Positions 35,631 through 42,874 of a stretch of 42,874 nucleotides of DNA are shown here, one piece after another (position 1 is the first letter of the stretch; each line of letters opens with the position of its first letter). Below the pieces are notes generated by a model. The model was not told where the DNA came from, made no database searches, and worked only from the letters and a program-made list of their open reading frames with translations. Source of the DNA: an uncultured Bacteroidales bacterium (lineage in GTDB: Bacteria > Bacteroidota > Bacteroidia > Bacteroidales > Bacteroidaceae); the NCBI GenBank assembly GCA_945833885.1, contig CAMAFY010000024.1, forward strand, positions 1 to 42,874. Reading direction: 5' to 3'. The position numbers were made by a program, and so were the translations under genes.

Positions 35631-35784
35631 AAAAGATGCGGAGGTTCATCACGGAAAGCACGGAGGTTTTCGATGAGAAACGCGGAACTTTCAACGATAA
35701 ACATCGGAGGTTCTTAGCCAAAAGCACGGAGGTTTACAATGGAAAATACAGCGTTTTCCACGATGAATCCGTCGTTTTTTGTCG
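35631..35784. repeat. 22-nt tandem degenerate repeat, 7 units
   Basis: Units of exactly 22 bases start at 35631, 35653, 35675, 35697, 35719, 35741 and 35763. The first five carry AAA with CGGAGGTT or CGGAACTTT at the same position; the last two have decayed (ACAGCGTTTTCC, CCGTCGTTTTTT). The array begins 11 bases after the T-run of the gpmI terminator, so it is outside the gpmI message. Confidence 0.85.
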
Positions 35785-36138
35785 TTTTCCATCATATCAT
35801 AAGGACTATTCAAGAAAGATTTTCCGCCTTTTGACAGGATTCTTCAGGCAGACATCTTGAAAAAAAACACTGAAATCCACGATGAAACCGTTGGAAATGG
35901 CAGGGAATCCACGTAAGGAACAACACCATACGTTGCCATAATCCATACAGGTCCGTCCAAAGAAACGGTCACCACAAGGCAAATTCCCCCTTGAAACCGG
36001 CAAATATGCGGCACTTCGCACCGCCGATTCCTGCCGAGGGAAGGCGGATTGGCGGAATCTCCAGCCCCCCTTTTCCGGCATCGTCCGCCACAGCGGCAAA
36101 GGAAAATCACACGCGGATTGCAAAAAACATCCGTTTTT
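35785..36138. other. Intergenic stretch with no recognised gene
   Basis: No credible ORF or RNA gene. A segment near 36004 (ATATGCGGCACTTCGCACC) resembles units of the 5300 and 16119 arrays but is not tandemly repeated here. Confidence 0.45.
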
Positions 36139-36172
36139 CTTGCGGCTTTCTCTAACGAATTGCGTAAATTTG
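36139..36172 (+). promoter_or_regulatory. Promoter of the metallophosphoesterase gene
   Basis: TAAATTTG (36165-36172) is a full -7 match, with CTTG at 36139-36142 as a possible -33 box, 22 bases apart. Transcription would start about 20 bases before the ATG at 36198. Confidence 0.6.
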
Positions 36173-36197
36173 CCGAAAAATTCACCCTTACCTTACC

Positions 36198-37691
36198 ATG
36201 AAAAACCTGCATCATCTTATCGCATGGCTCCTTTTCCTATGCCTTTCCGCGGCATTCTGCGGATGCAAGAAGGAGAAAGTTGTTGAAAACAACCTTACCC
36301 TGCGCTACCAGGACGGGAAATTCCGCATCGCACAACTGACGGATATCCACTGGGGCGACGAGGGTTCCGACACAGTTCTCAACTGTATGCTCATCGAAGC
36401 CGTGGCAAACGAGCAGAAACCCCAACTGTTTGTCCTCACAGGCGACATCGTCACCAGCGGCGATGCCCGCAAAGGCTGGCAAAGGTTGCTCGCCATTCTC
36501 GAGACAACCAAGATTCCCTATGCCGTCTGCCTGGGCAACCACGATGGCGAAGCACAGCCCGGCTTCCCCGCCGACAGCGTAATGGCATGGCTCCGACTTT
36601 GGGGAAAACACTGCGTAACCCTCAATCCCGCACCCGACGTCCACGGTTTCAACACCTCGCTACCTGTGGTCGGCGCCACCGATGACAGCGTAAGAAACGT
36701 CATCTATTGCATCGATTCCAACTCCTATCCTGCCGACAGCGCGCTGCTCAGATACAGCGATTACGACTGGATTCATCCCGACCAAATAGACTGGTATACG
36801 GAGGAAAGCCGGAAATATGCCGAGGCTAACGGCGGAAAGCCCGTGCCTTCGCTGGCCTATTTCCACATCTGCGTGCCGGAATTTACGGAAATCGTCAAGC
36901 AGCCGCTCACGTATGGCCGCTACGGAGAGTCCTGTTGTCCCGCCGGAGTGAACAGCGGTTTCTTTGCAAGAGCCTTCATGCAGAAGGACATTATGGGCAT
37001 GTTTGTAGGCCACGACCACAGCAACGACTTTATCGGACAACGGGCAGGCATCTGCTTAGGATACGGACGTCAGTCGGGCGTTATGGCGAACTCTCCCAGC
37101 GCTCCCATGGGATGCCGCCTCGTGGAACTCAGCGAAGGCCGCCGCGCCTTCCGCACTTGGATTGTCACACTGCAAGGCGAGGAGCCGGCATATTACTATC
37201 CCATGGGTTACCGGAACGGACAATGCCGCGAGACACTCCCCGCCGTGGCCTTCACACCTCAGAAACAGGGCGTGGCATACACCATGTACAGCGACCCGAC
37301 CGCCAAGGATGTGAAGACGATGTTCGAACGCGGAGGCATCATAGGACGGGGAGTCTGGAGCAATTTCGACCGTTGGACGAAGGTGCCTGAGGACCATTTC
37401 GGCCTCGTCTTCCACACTATGATCCGCATTGACGAGACCGCTCCGTACCGTTTCACCCTGACTTCCGACGACGGCAGCAAACTTTACATCGACGAACAAC
37501 TGGTGGTGGACAACGACGGTTCGCACAGCGTACGCGAACGCTCGGGATTCGTGCGCCTCGAAAAGGGATTCCACCGCGTACGACTGGAGTACTTCGAGGA
37601 CACGATGGGCAGCACCCTCTCCCTGAAATACTGCACTCCGACGATGGATGAGTGCCGCGTTCCCGACAGCGTGCTCTACCTTCCCGAATGA
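36198..37691 (+). CDS. Metallophosphoesterase lipoprotein with C-terminal PA14 domain
   Basis: The product has 497 residues and a lipoprotein signal (lipobox FCGC, Cys23). The calcineurin-like phosphoesterase domain (about 40-330) has all metal motifs: LTDIHWGDE (Asp49, His51), LTGDIVTSGD (Asp83), LGNHDGE (113-118), YFHICVPE and FVGHDHSND. It resembles the Dcr2 / purple-acid-phosphatase-like branch. The C-terminal 130 residues form a PA14 domain (TSDDGSKLYIDEQLVVDNDGSHS) nearly matching the PA14 core of the GH92 protein at 5928-8948. This suggests binding to a carbohydrate surface while hydrolysing phosphomono- or diesters. It has its own promoter and terminator-like hairpin, so it is likely monocistronic. 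Substrate is unknown. Confidence 0.88.
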   Translation: MKNLHHLIAWLLFLCLSAAFCGCKKEKVVENNLTLRYQDGKFRIAQLTDIHWGDEGSDTVLNCMLIEAVANEQKPQLFVLTGDIVTSGDARKGWQRLLAILETTKIPYAVCLGNHDGEAQPGFPADSVMAWLRLWGKHCVTLNPAPDVHGFNTSLPVVGATDDSVRNVIYCIDSNSYPADSALLRYSDYDWIHPDQIDWYTEESRKYAEANGGKPVPSLAYFHICVPEFTEIVKQPLTYGRYGESCCPAGVNSGFFARAFMQKDIMGMFVGHDHSNDFIGQRAGICLGYGRQSGVMANSPSAPMGCRLVELSEGRRAFRTWIVTLQGEEPAYYYPMGYRNGQCRETLPAVAFTPQKQGVAYTMYSDPTAKDVKTMFERGGIIGRGVWSNFDRWTKVPEDHFGLVFHTMIRIDETAPYRFTLTSDDGSKLYIDEQLVVDNDGSHSVRERSGFVRLEKGFHRVRLEYFEDTMGSTLSLKYCTPTMDECRVPDSVLYLPE

Positions 37692-37750
37692 CACCACGGC
37701 ATTCCGTGCCGAAAACCTGCCGCCCCACACCCGTGAAGCGCCGCACTCCG

Positions 37751-37790
37751 ACACCCGGTCCTCCATCCCTCGCGACGGAGAACCGGGTGT
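37751..37790 (+). terminator. Hairpin after the metallophosphoesterase gene
   Basis: ACACCCGGT (37751-37759) pairs with ACCGGGTGT (37782-37790), extended inward by CTCC/GGAG with one mismatch. Only TT follows, so it is a weak or rho-assisted terminator. Confidence 0.6.
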
Positions 37791-37905
37791 TTGCCGTAAA
37801 ACAGAGCCGACGAAACACCCCCTTCGCAGAAACAAAAAACGCCGTTCTGCGGACGGATTGTTTACTTTTACACCTATATTATAGCGATTTTCCCGTGAAA
37901 AACAC

Positions 37906-37913
37906 TAAATTTG
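37906..37913 (+). promoter_or_regulatory. Probable -7 element TAAATTTG for the acyl-CoA synthetase gene
   Basis: TAAATTTG is an exact consensus match 56 bases before the ATG at 37969, with T-rich sequence (GATTTT) about 20 bases upstream. It probably also serves prfB, which starts 8 bases after the synthetase stop. Confidence 0.58.
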
Positions 37914-37968
37914 TCGGCATAACCAACCGGACACCCCAATACGGAATGCCCATTTCATCCTCAATACC

Positions 37969-39780
37969 ATGAAAATCAACCCACACCTTGCCCACCTCAT
38001 CCACGAGTCGGCAAAAATCTATGGCGACCGTACCGCACTGAAATATAAGGATTATGACAGCGGAAAATGGCTTGATGTCAGTTGGAAACAGTTCGACAAC
38101 AACGTCCGGAGAACAAGCCTTGCCATGCTGGGAATCGGCATCAAGGCACAGGAAAACATTGCAGTCTTCTCCCAGAACAAGCCCGAATTCCTATACGCGG
38201 AGTTCGCAACGATGGGCATACGTGCCGTCACCATACCCTTTTATGCCACCACAAGCGCGGCACAGGTCACATATATGGTCAACGATGCACAGATACGCCT
38301 CATCTTCGTTGGCGAACAACAGCAGTACGACACCGTGTTTTCGGTTCTCGCACTCTGCCACTCCCTGGAGCATATCGTCATCTTTGACCGAAAGGTGAAA
38401 CGCGCGGAGAACGACCATCTGTCGGTGTATTTCAACGATTTCATCAAACAAGGCGCGGGAAACGACGCACTGATAGCGGAATTTCACCGGCGCCAGAACG
38501 ACGCCAACAACGAGGATACGGCAAACATCCTCTACACTTCCGGCACGACAGGCGTGTCAAAGGGCGTGATCATCACGCATTCGCAGTACCATCATGCCCT
38601 GGCGGCACACCACAAGACCCTCGACCTCGGGGATAAAGACCTGGTCATGAACTTCCTTCCCTACACACATGTATTCGAAGGAGCCTGGACAAAACTCAGC
38701 ATTACCTGCGGTGCCACGCTGGCCGTGAACGAACGTCCGCAGGACATCCTCCAATCCTTGCAGGAAGTCCGCCCCACTTGTATGTGCTCCGTGCCGCGCT
38801 TTTGGGAGAAAGTGTACCATGCCGTACTCGAAAAGGCGGAGAAAAGCAGCCCCATCCAGCGCAAACTCATTCTCGATGCCTTGAAGACCGGCGGGGAATA
38901 TTGGGAGAAATACAAGTCGAAAGGCGTTCCCGCACCCATCGGACTGCGGTTGAAGCATGAGATGTATGAGCGCACCATCGTCAAACTCCTCCGCAAAACG
39001 CTGGGCTTCGACCGGCCGAACTTCTTCCCGGTTGCGGGAGCCGCGGTGATGCCGAACATCGAACGCTTCGGACATGCCGCAGGATTCAACCTCGTTGTGG
39101 GGTACGGACTCACCGAAACATGCGCTTCCGTGTCGTTCGACCGCGCCGGCGAACGCGTATCGCTCGGCTCCATCGGACGCCCGTTGCCGGGAGTAGAGGT
39201 GAAAATCAGCGAGGAAGGCGAGATTCTCGTCAAAGGTCCCACCGTCACACCGGGGTACTACAACAAGGCTTTCGAGACACAAGCATCCTTCACCGCCGAC
39301 GGTTGGTTCAAGACAGGTGACGCAGGTTACATCAAAAACGGCGAACTCTACATCACCGAACGTATCAAGGATCTCTTCAAAACATCCAACGGGAAATACA
39401 TCGCGCCCCAACTCATCGAGGGTAAACTCACCATAGACCGCCACTTCGAGCAGGCAGTAATCGTTGCCGACCAGCGGAAGTTTGTCTCTGCACTCATCGT
39501 CCCCAACTTCGCCGCACTCGAGGAATGGGCTGCCGAACAGGGCATCAACGGACTCTCGCGAGAGGAACTTTGCCGCGACAAGCGCGTCAACCTGTTCATC
39601 AAAGAGCGCATCGACACCCTGCAACAGGACCTTGCCAACTACGAACGCATCAAAAGATTCACACTCCTGCCACGACCATTCAGTATGGAAAATGGCGAAC
39701 TTACCAATACGCTGAAAATAAAACGCCGCGTCGTTTATGCGAACTTTGCCGCCATTATCGATGCGATGTACTCTGACTAA
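37969..39780 (+). CDS. Long-chain fatty acid--CoA ligase (AMP-forming)
   Basis: An adenylate-forming enzyme of 603 residues that activates fatty acids to acyl-CoA with ATP. Family motifs: the P-loop YTSGTTGVSKGVIITHSQ (from about residue 189), NFLPYTHVFEGAWT, VPRFWEKVYHAVLEKA typical of the long-chain (FAA1/FadD15-like) branch, VGYGLTETCASVSF, GWFKTGDAGYIKNGELYITERIKDLFKTSNGKYIAPQ and the C-terminal lysine region NTLKIKRRVV. No signal peptide. It directly precedes prfB (8-base gap), an arrangement without obvious functional meaning. Exact chain length is not readable from sequence. Confidence 0.94.
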   Translation: MKINPHLAHLIHESAKIYGDRTALKYKDYDSGKWLDVSWKQFDNNVRRTSLAMLGIGIKAQENIAVFSQNKPEFLYAEFATMGIRAVTIPFYATTSAAQVTYMVNDAQIRLIFVGEQQQYDTVFSVLALCHSLEHIVIFDRKVKRAENDHLSVYFNDFIKQGAGNDALIAEFHRRQNDANNEDTANILYTSGTTGVSKGVIITHSQYHHALAAHHKTLDLGDKDLVMNFLPYTHVFEGAWTKLSITCGATLAVNERPQDILQSLQEVRPTCMCSVPRFWEKVYHAVLEKAEKSSPIQRKLILDALKTGGEYWEKYKSKGVPAPIGLRLKHEMYERTIVKLLRKTLGFDRPNFFPVAGAAVMPNIERFGHAAGFNLVVGYGLTETCASVSFDRAGERVSLGSIGRPLPGVEVKISEEGEILVKGPTVTPGYYNKAFETQASFTADGWFKTGDAGYIKNGELYITERIKDLFKTSNGKYIAPQLIEGKLTIDRHFEQAVIVADQRKFVSALIVPNFAALEEWAAEQGINGLSREELCRDKRVNLFIKERIDTLQQDLANYERIKRFTLLPRPFSMENGELTNTLKIKRRVVYANFAAIIDAMYSD

Positions 39781-39788
39781 TTCAACAA

Positions 39789-40910
39789 ATGATTACACAA
39801 GAACAATACAAAGGACTCCAAGAACGCGTAGCACAGTTGCACCGCTACCTCGATATCGACGCGAAAATCATGCAGCATGAGGAGGAACAAATCCGCACTC
39901 AGGACCCCGAATTCTGGAATGACCGCGAACGTGCCGAGGAACAAATGAAACTCGTCAAAGGACTTGAGAAGTGGATTAACGGATACAACGAGGTCTGCAC
40001 ACTGACCGAAGAGGTGGAACTCTCCCTGGAATTCTACCGGAATGAGATGGTCAGCGAGGAGGAAGTTGACGAAAGTTATGCCAAAGCACTCGACGCTATC
40101 GAGGCCCTGGAACTGAAAAACATGCTCCGCGAAGAGGAGGATTCCATGGCATGTGTGCTGAAAATCAACTCCGGAGCCGGAGGAACCGAGGCACAGGATT
40201 GGGCACAAATGCTCATGCGCATGTATCTCCGCTATGCCGAACAGCACGGCTACAAGACCACAATCGCCAACCTTATCGACGGCGACGAGGCTGGAATCAA
40301 GACCGTCACTATGGAGATTGAGGGCGATATGGCCTATGGTTACCTGAAAAGTGAGAACGGTGTGCACCGTCTTGTCCGCGTAAGCCCCTACAATGCTCAG
40401 GGAAAACGCATGACATCCTTTGCCAGCGTCTTCGTAACTCCCCTTGTTGACGACACCATAGAGGTGTATGTCGACCCCGCACGCATCAGTTGGGACACCT
40501 TCAGGTCCAGCGGTGCGGGAGGACAAAATGTGAACAAAGTGGAGACGGGTGTCCGCCTTCGCTACCAATATGTCGACCCTGAGACCGGCGAAGAAGAGGA
40601 AATCCTCATCGAAAACACCGAAAGCCGTAAGCAACTTCAGAACAGAGAGAATGCCATGCGTCTGCTCCGTTCGAACCTTTATGACCGGGAAATGAAGCGA
40701 AGACAGGCGGCTCAGGCCAAGATAGAGGCGGGGAAAAAGAAGATTGAATGGGGCTCGCAGATCCGATCCTACGTCTTCGACGACCGCCGTGTCAAGGATC
40801 ACCGCACGAACTTCCAGACTTCCGACGTCGGAGGTGTGATGGACGGAAAAATTGACGGGTTCATCAAGGCCTATCTTATGGAGTTCGCCGGAACGGAAAA
40901 CGAAGGTTAA
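39789..40910 (+). CDS. prfB: Peptide chain release factor 2, without the autoregulatory frameshift
   Basis: A translation terminator of 373 residues that recognises UGA and UAA. The catalytic SSGAGGQNVNKVETG loop has GGQ at 244-246. The codon-recognition tripeptide, SPF in E. coli RF2, reads SPY (199-201) within VSPYNAQGKRMTSFASVFV. The later WGSQIRSYVFDDRRVKDHRT is the usual RF2 ending. In many bacteria prfB has an in-frame UGA with a +1 frameshift at about codon 25. Here the equivalent site (HRYL-DIDAK) reads CTC GAT (codons 21-22), so translation is uninterrupted. The gene follows the acyl-CoA synthetase closely. Confidence 0.95.
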   Translation: MITQEQYKGLQERVAQLHRYLDIDAKIMQHEEEQIRTQDPEFWNDRERAEEQMKLVKGLEKWINGYNEVCTLTEEVELSLEFYRNEMVSEEEVDESYAKALDAIEALELKNMLREEEDSMACVLKINSGAGGTEAQDWAQMLMRMYLRYAEQHGYKTTIANLIDGDEAGIKTVTMEIEGDMAYGYLKSENGVHRLVRVSPYNAQGKRMTSFASVFVTPLVDDTIEVYVDPARISWDTFRSSGAGGQNVNKVETGVRLRYQYVDPETGEEEEILIENTESRKQLQNRENAMRLLRSNLYDREMKRRQAAQAKIEAGKKKIEWGSQIRSYVFDDRRVKDHRTNFQTSDVGGVMDGKIDGFIKAYLMEFAGTENEG

Positions 40911-40923
40911 GACCTCAACCTGC

Positions 40924-41033
40924 CGGAAATCCCATAACACCCCGTCGGATAATCCACAACATTTTGCCGAGAAGTCCTCAACGCCTCGCCGGGAATACAC
41001 CCCGAAACGACGCAGTTCCAGCCAAAGGCTTGC
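40924..41033. repeat. 22-nt tandem degenerate repeat, 4 clear units plus one decayed
   Basis: Units of exactly 22 bases start at 40924, 40946, 40968 and 40990. Each begins CGG or CGAG, has AATCC, AGTCC or ATACA near the middle, and a C-rich ACACCCC- or CAACGCC-like right half. A fifth, decayed block runs to 41033. It starts 14 bases after the prfB stop codon. Confidence 0.65.
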
Positions 41034-41134
41034 GGATTACAGACCCGTGAAGATGCGCCACATCACACCACGGTAAGGACAGAAAGAACGATATTCAACA
41101 AAACATTTACCATAAAAATCTAAACAACAATACT

Positions 41135-41290
41135 ATGTCACGCAAATCTCCCAAGAAATACGACCGTCAGTCAAACCCGAAAGTTACGGCAGCCGAAGAG
41201 CGCCAGGCCCGTCGTGTCATCAACGGAATCGTCATCGCTCTGCTGGCCATCATGGTCATCACCGTGCTCGTGTACAAACTTATTGATTGA
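41135..41290 (+). CDS. Small single-span membrane protein, 51 residues
   Basis: A short gene between prfB and the CYTH gene, starting ATG at 41135 after the A-rich stretch AAACAACAATACT and ending TGA at 41290. The protein has a basic, hydrophilic N-terminal half (MSRKSPKKYDRQSN and so on) and one membrane segment (VIALLAIMVITVLVYKL), with the N-terminus probably cytoplasmic. The CYTH gene begins two bases after its stop, so the two are very likely cotranscribed and possibly coupled. Codon use and the clean start-stop frame support a real gene. I do not recognise a characterised family; small basic single-span proteins next to CYTH genes occur in other Bacteroidota from general memory. Confidence 0.8.
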   Translation: MSRKSPKKYDRQSNPKVTAAEERQARRVINGIVIALLAIMVITVLVYKLID

Positions 41291-41292
41291 CA

Positions 41293-41790
41293 ATGGCCAC
41301 GGAAATTGAACGGAAATTCCTCGTTACGGGGGATTTCCGCCCGTTTGCCGCATCAAAACACCACATTGTCCAAGGCTACATCTCCGCACAAAGCGGACGC
41401 ACTGTCCGTATACGCCTCTACGACAACAAGGCTTTCCTGACCATCAAAGGTCCATCGTTCGATGGTGGACTCTCGCGAAATGAATACGAATATGCCGTCC
41501 CCATGGCCGACGCCCCTGGACTCCTCGCACTCTGCGAGGGCGGCATCATCGACAAAACACGCTGGCTCGTAAACGTAGAGGGCCACACTTTTGAGGTCGA
41601 TGAGTTTCATGGCGACAACGAAGGACTGGAAGTGGCGGAGATAGAACTTGGGAAGGCCGACGAGGACTTTCCACGACCGGAATGGCTGGGAACGGAAGTC
41701 ACCGGACAGCGACGCTACTACAACTCACAACTTCGCGAGCATCCGTACTGCCAATGGACGGACGCCACGCGGAAAGATGACGCTATATGA
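41293..41790 (+). CDS. CYTH-domain triphosphatase-like protein
   Basis: The product has 165 residues with the CYTH signature EIERKFLV at residues 4-11 (ExExK) that binds metal and phosphate. Alternating basic and acidic strands follow: GYISAQSGRTVRIRLYDNKAFLTIKG, SRNEYEYAVPMADA, KTRWLVNVEGHTFEVDEFHGDNEGLEVAEIEL and the family-like DEDFPRPEWLGTEVTGQRRYYNSQL. Bacterial short CYTH proteins are mainly inorganic triphosphatases; adenylyl cyclase activity is rare. The ATG at 41293 fits the conserved N-terminus better than a TTG 6 bases earlier. It is probably cotranscribed with the small membrane protein in front and the kinase-like gene behind. Confidence 0.93.
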   Translation: MATEIERKFLVTGDFRPFAASKHHIVQGYISAQSGRTVRIRLYDNKAFLTIKGPSFDGGLSRNEYEYAVPMADAPGLLALCEGGIIDKTRWLVNVEGHTFEVDEFHGDNEGLEVAEIELGKADEDFPRPEWLGTEVTGQRRYYNSQLREHPYCQWTDATRKDDAI

Positions 41791-41896
41791 CCGCCGCACT
41801 CGCCACAGTTTCCACACGACATTGCGGAACATGGTGTCCGGAACCGCTGAACCTCCACCACAAATCTACTACCAAAACACAACCAGAATCCCCACT

Positions 41897-42628
41897 ATGC
41901 GCATCATAATCAACCCACGTTATGCCTATTTGAGGGATTACCTTGAACATATTGAAGAGCACTTTGACCGCGAAGGTCACGAGATTCACCGCGACAGAAA
42001 CGTGATTCGCACCCTGCAAGTGCAGGGACTTACCCTCTGTGTCAAGCGCTATGGCAAGGTATCAATTACGGCACGCGTGGCGACAAAACTCCGTGTCCGC
42101 ACCTCCCGGGCCCGCAAAGCCTACGTCAGTCCGTTGCTCTTGAAGGAGCGGGGCTTTGAAAGTCCGGAGCCCGTTGCCTTTATCCGATACAACCGAGGAC
42201 TGATCGATTCGGTCAGTTATTTTGTCTGCCTGCACTCCAACTACCGATATTCCATGGCAGACATCATGACACTCGATGCGGAAAAGCGGCATGAGGTGAC
42301 CGAAGCCTTTGCAAAATATGCGGCGAACCTGCATACTGACGGATTCCTACACCGCGACTTTTCGGCAGACAACATCCTCTTCGACTTCGTGGACGACGCT
42401 CTTTCCTCACGCATTCATTTCTCATTGGTCGACACAAATTCCATGCGCTGCGGCAGAAGCGTTGGACTTAAAAAGGGTTGTGCCAACTTTGCACGTCTGG
42501 TTGGTGACGAGAAATTCTTCAGACATCTTGCGGAATGCTATGCAAAAGCCCGAGGTGCCGACATCGAGGAATGCACGGAAAACATACTCAAAGCACACCG
42601 GAACTACCTGCAACGCACGGGAAAATAA
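41897..42628 (+). CDS. Lipopolysaccharide (Kdo/heptose) kinase family protein
   Basis: A kinase-like protein of 243 residues. The ATG at 41897 (MRIIINPRY) is chosen because upstream in-frame starts lie inside or close to the end of the CYTH gene. Sequence features of the eukaryotic-like LPS kinase fold are visible: LCVKRYGK with the ATP-binding lysine; the catalytic loop LHTDGFLHRDFSADNILFD (His152, Asp154, Asn159); and the metal-binding SLVDTNSMR. WaaP/KdkA-type enzymes phosphorylate inner-core sugars of LPS. A Kdo kinase role fits the Bacteroidota lipid A-core, but acceptor specificity cannot be seen. It is the last gene before a terminator. Confidence 0.85.
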   Translation: MRIIINPRYAYLRDYLEHIEEHFDREGHEIHRDRNVIRTLQVQGLTLCVKRYGKVSITARVATKLRVRTSRARKAYVSPLLLKERGFESPEPVAFIRYNRGLIDSVSYFVCLHSNYRYSMADIMTLDAEKRHEVTEAFAKYAANLHTDGFLHRDFSADNILFDFVDDALSSRIHFSLVDTNSMRCGRSVGLKKGCANFARLVGDEKFFRHLAECYAKARGADIEECTENILKAHRNYLQRTGK

Positions 42629-42652
42629 GACGTACAGCAGAAGAAAACACAG

Positions 42653-42695
42653 ACAAAGCCCGCCATCACGCACTGAAGCTGATGGCGGGCTTTGT
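42653..42695 (+). terminator. Terminator after the LPS-kinase-like gene
   Basis: ACAAAGCCCGCCATCA (42653-42668) pairs perfectly with TGATGGCGGGCTTTGT (42680-42695), a 16-bp stem with an 11-nt loop. The T-run is only the TTTGT within the stem plus ATTATAT after it; such AT-rich tails are common in this phylum. Confidence 0.85.
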
Positions 42696-42791
42696 ATTAT
42701 ATATTTGTATTATAAGATAACGTGAGTTCGATGAATATACTTTAGAATAAAGTAGGGATGCTCGCAAATTAATCAAAACAAATCTAACGAA

Positions 42792-42826
42792 TTGATTGTC
42801 AGTGTCATATAATTTTTGCACCTTTG
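42792..42826 (+). promoter_or_regulatory. Possible promoter for a gene right of the window
   Basis: ATTG at about 42795-42798 and CACCTTTG at 42819-42826 are spaced as -33 and -7 boxes (20 bases); the second deviates from TAnnTTTG at its first base. No gene follows within the 48 bases left in the window. Confidence 0.4.
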
Positions 42827-42874
42827 CATAAAACAACAAAAAATCCCCCAAACTGCTGTGCAAGGCCTGTTTTG

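Noticed and set aside
33578-35704. 708-codon minus-strand ORF opposite gpmI
   Set aside because: It is the antisense shadow of a highly conserved gpmI gene and includes the promoter and intergenic region; no recognisable domain.
38557-39624. 355-codon minus-strand ORF opposite the acyl-CoA synthetase
   Set aside because: Shadow of a gene with complete family motifs; no domain seen.

Overview
The window looks like chromosome from a Bacteroidota, most likely a Prevotella-type member of the Bacteroidales. The reasons are: promoters of the TAnnTTTG (-7) type with almost no Shine-Dalgarno sequences; SPI/SPII-exported glycosidases; an FtsI with a single C-terminal PASTA domain; a MraY with a long extra loop; and the gene order prfB / 51-residue membrane protein / CYTH / Kdo-kinase-like. 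Base composition is moderately GC-rich by eye. I found no rRNA, tRNA, CRISPR, transposase or phage gene.

Layout, left to right. (1) 310-3519 (+): an exported alpha/beta hydrolase with a Cys nucleophile, a carboxymuconolactone-decarboxylase/cupin fusion and an AraC regulator. (2) 3862-5076 (+): a membrane acyltransferase. (3) 5928-15598 (+): a six-gene exported glycan/phosphate degradation locus without SusC/SusD. It holds a GH92 mannosidase lipoprotein, an alkaline phosphatase, a GH63-like glycosidase, a GH125 alpha-1,6-mannosidase, an endonuclease/exonuclease/phosphatase-fold lipoprotein and a PI-PLC, and ends at a strong terminator. Together these could strip high-mannose or phosphomannosyl N-glycans and GPI anchors. 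(4) 16733-21099 (+): a TolC / HlyD / MFS tripartite efflux operon. (5) 21964-22869 (+): a second AraC regulator. (6) 23157-33509 (-): a division and cell wall cluster, rsmH-ftsL-ftsI-murE-mraY-murD-ftsW in transcription order, which stops after ftsW and has no mraZ in front. (7) 33971-42628 (+): gpmI, a metallophosphoesterase-PA14 lipoprotein, a long-chain acyl-CoA synthetase, prfB, a 51-residue membrane protein, a CYTH phosphatase and a Kdo-kinase-like protein.

The most unusual signal lies between the genes. Most sizeable intergenic gaps contain degenerate tandem repeats with the same period of 22 nt (usually exactly 22, sometimes 21 or 23). The repeated sequence itself differs from gap to gap. 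The clearest arrays are at 15961-16206, 21618-21882, 22960-23158, 27216-27781, 29346-29521, 35631-35784, 8949-9058 and 40924-41011. The longest is about 26 units, between murE and mraY. Units are most alike within an array, which suggests that local sequence was amplified in 22-nt steps at each site rather than one element spreading. Some arrays share a palindromic core, GAAAGTGC-(C/G)-GCACTTTC. Arrays abut stop codons, sit in leaders between promoter and start codon, and run into the 3' end of ftsI. A related 21/22-nt (partly 11-nt) pattern occurs inside the disordered N-terminus of ftsL. I cannot match this to a named element. Its mechanism and function are unknown to me.

All phasing, motif and fold statements were made by eye from the sequence. 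No database search, structure prediction or statistics were run.
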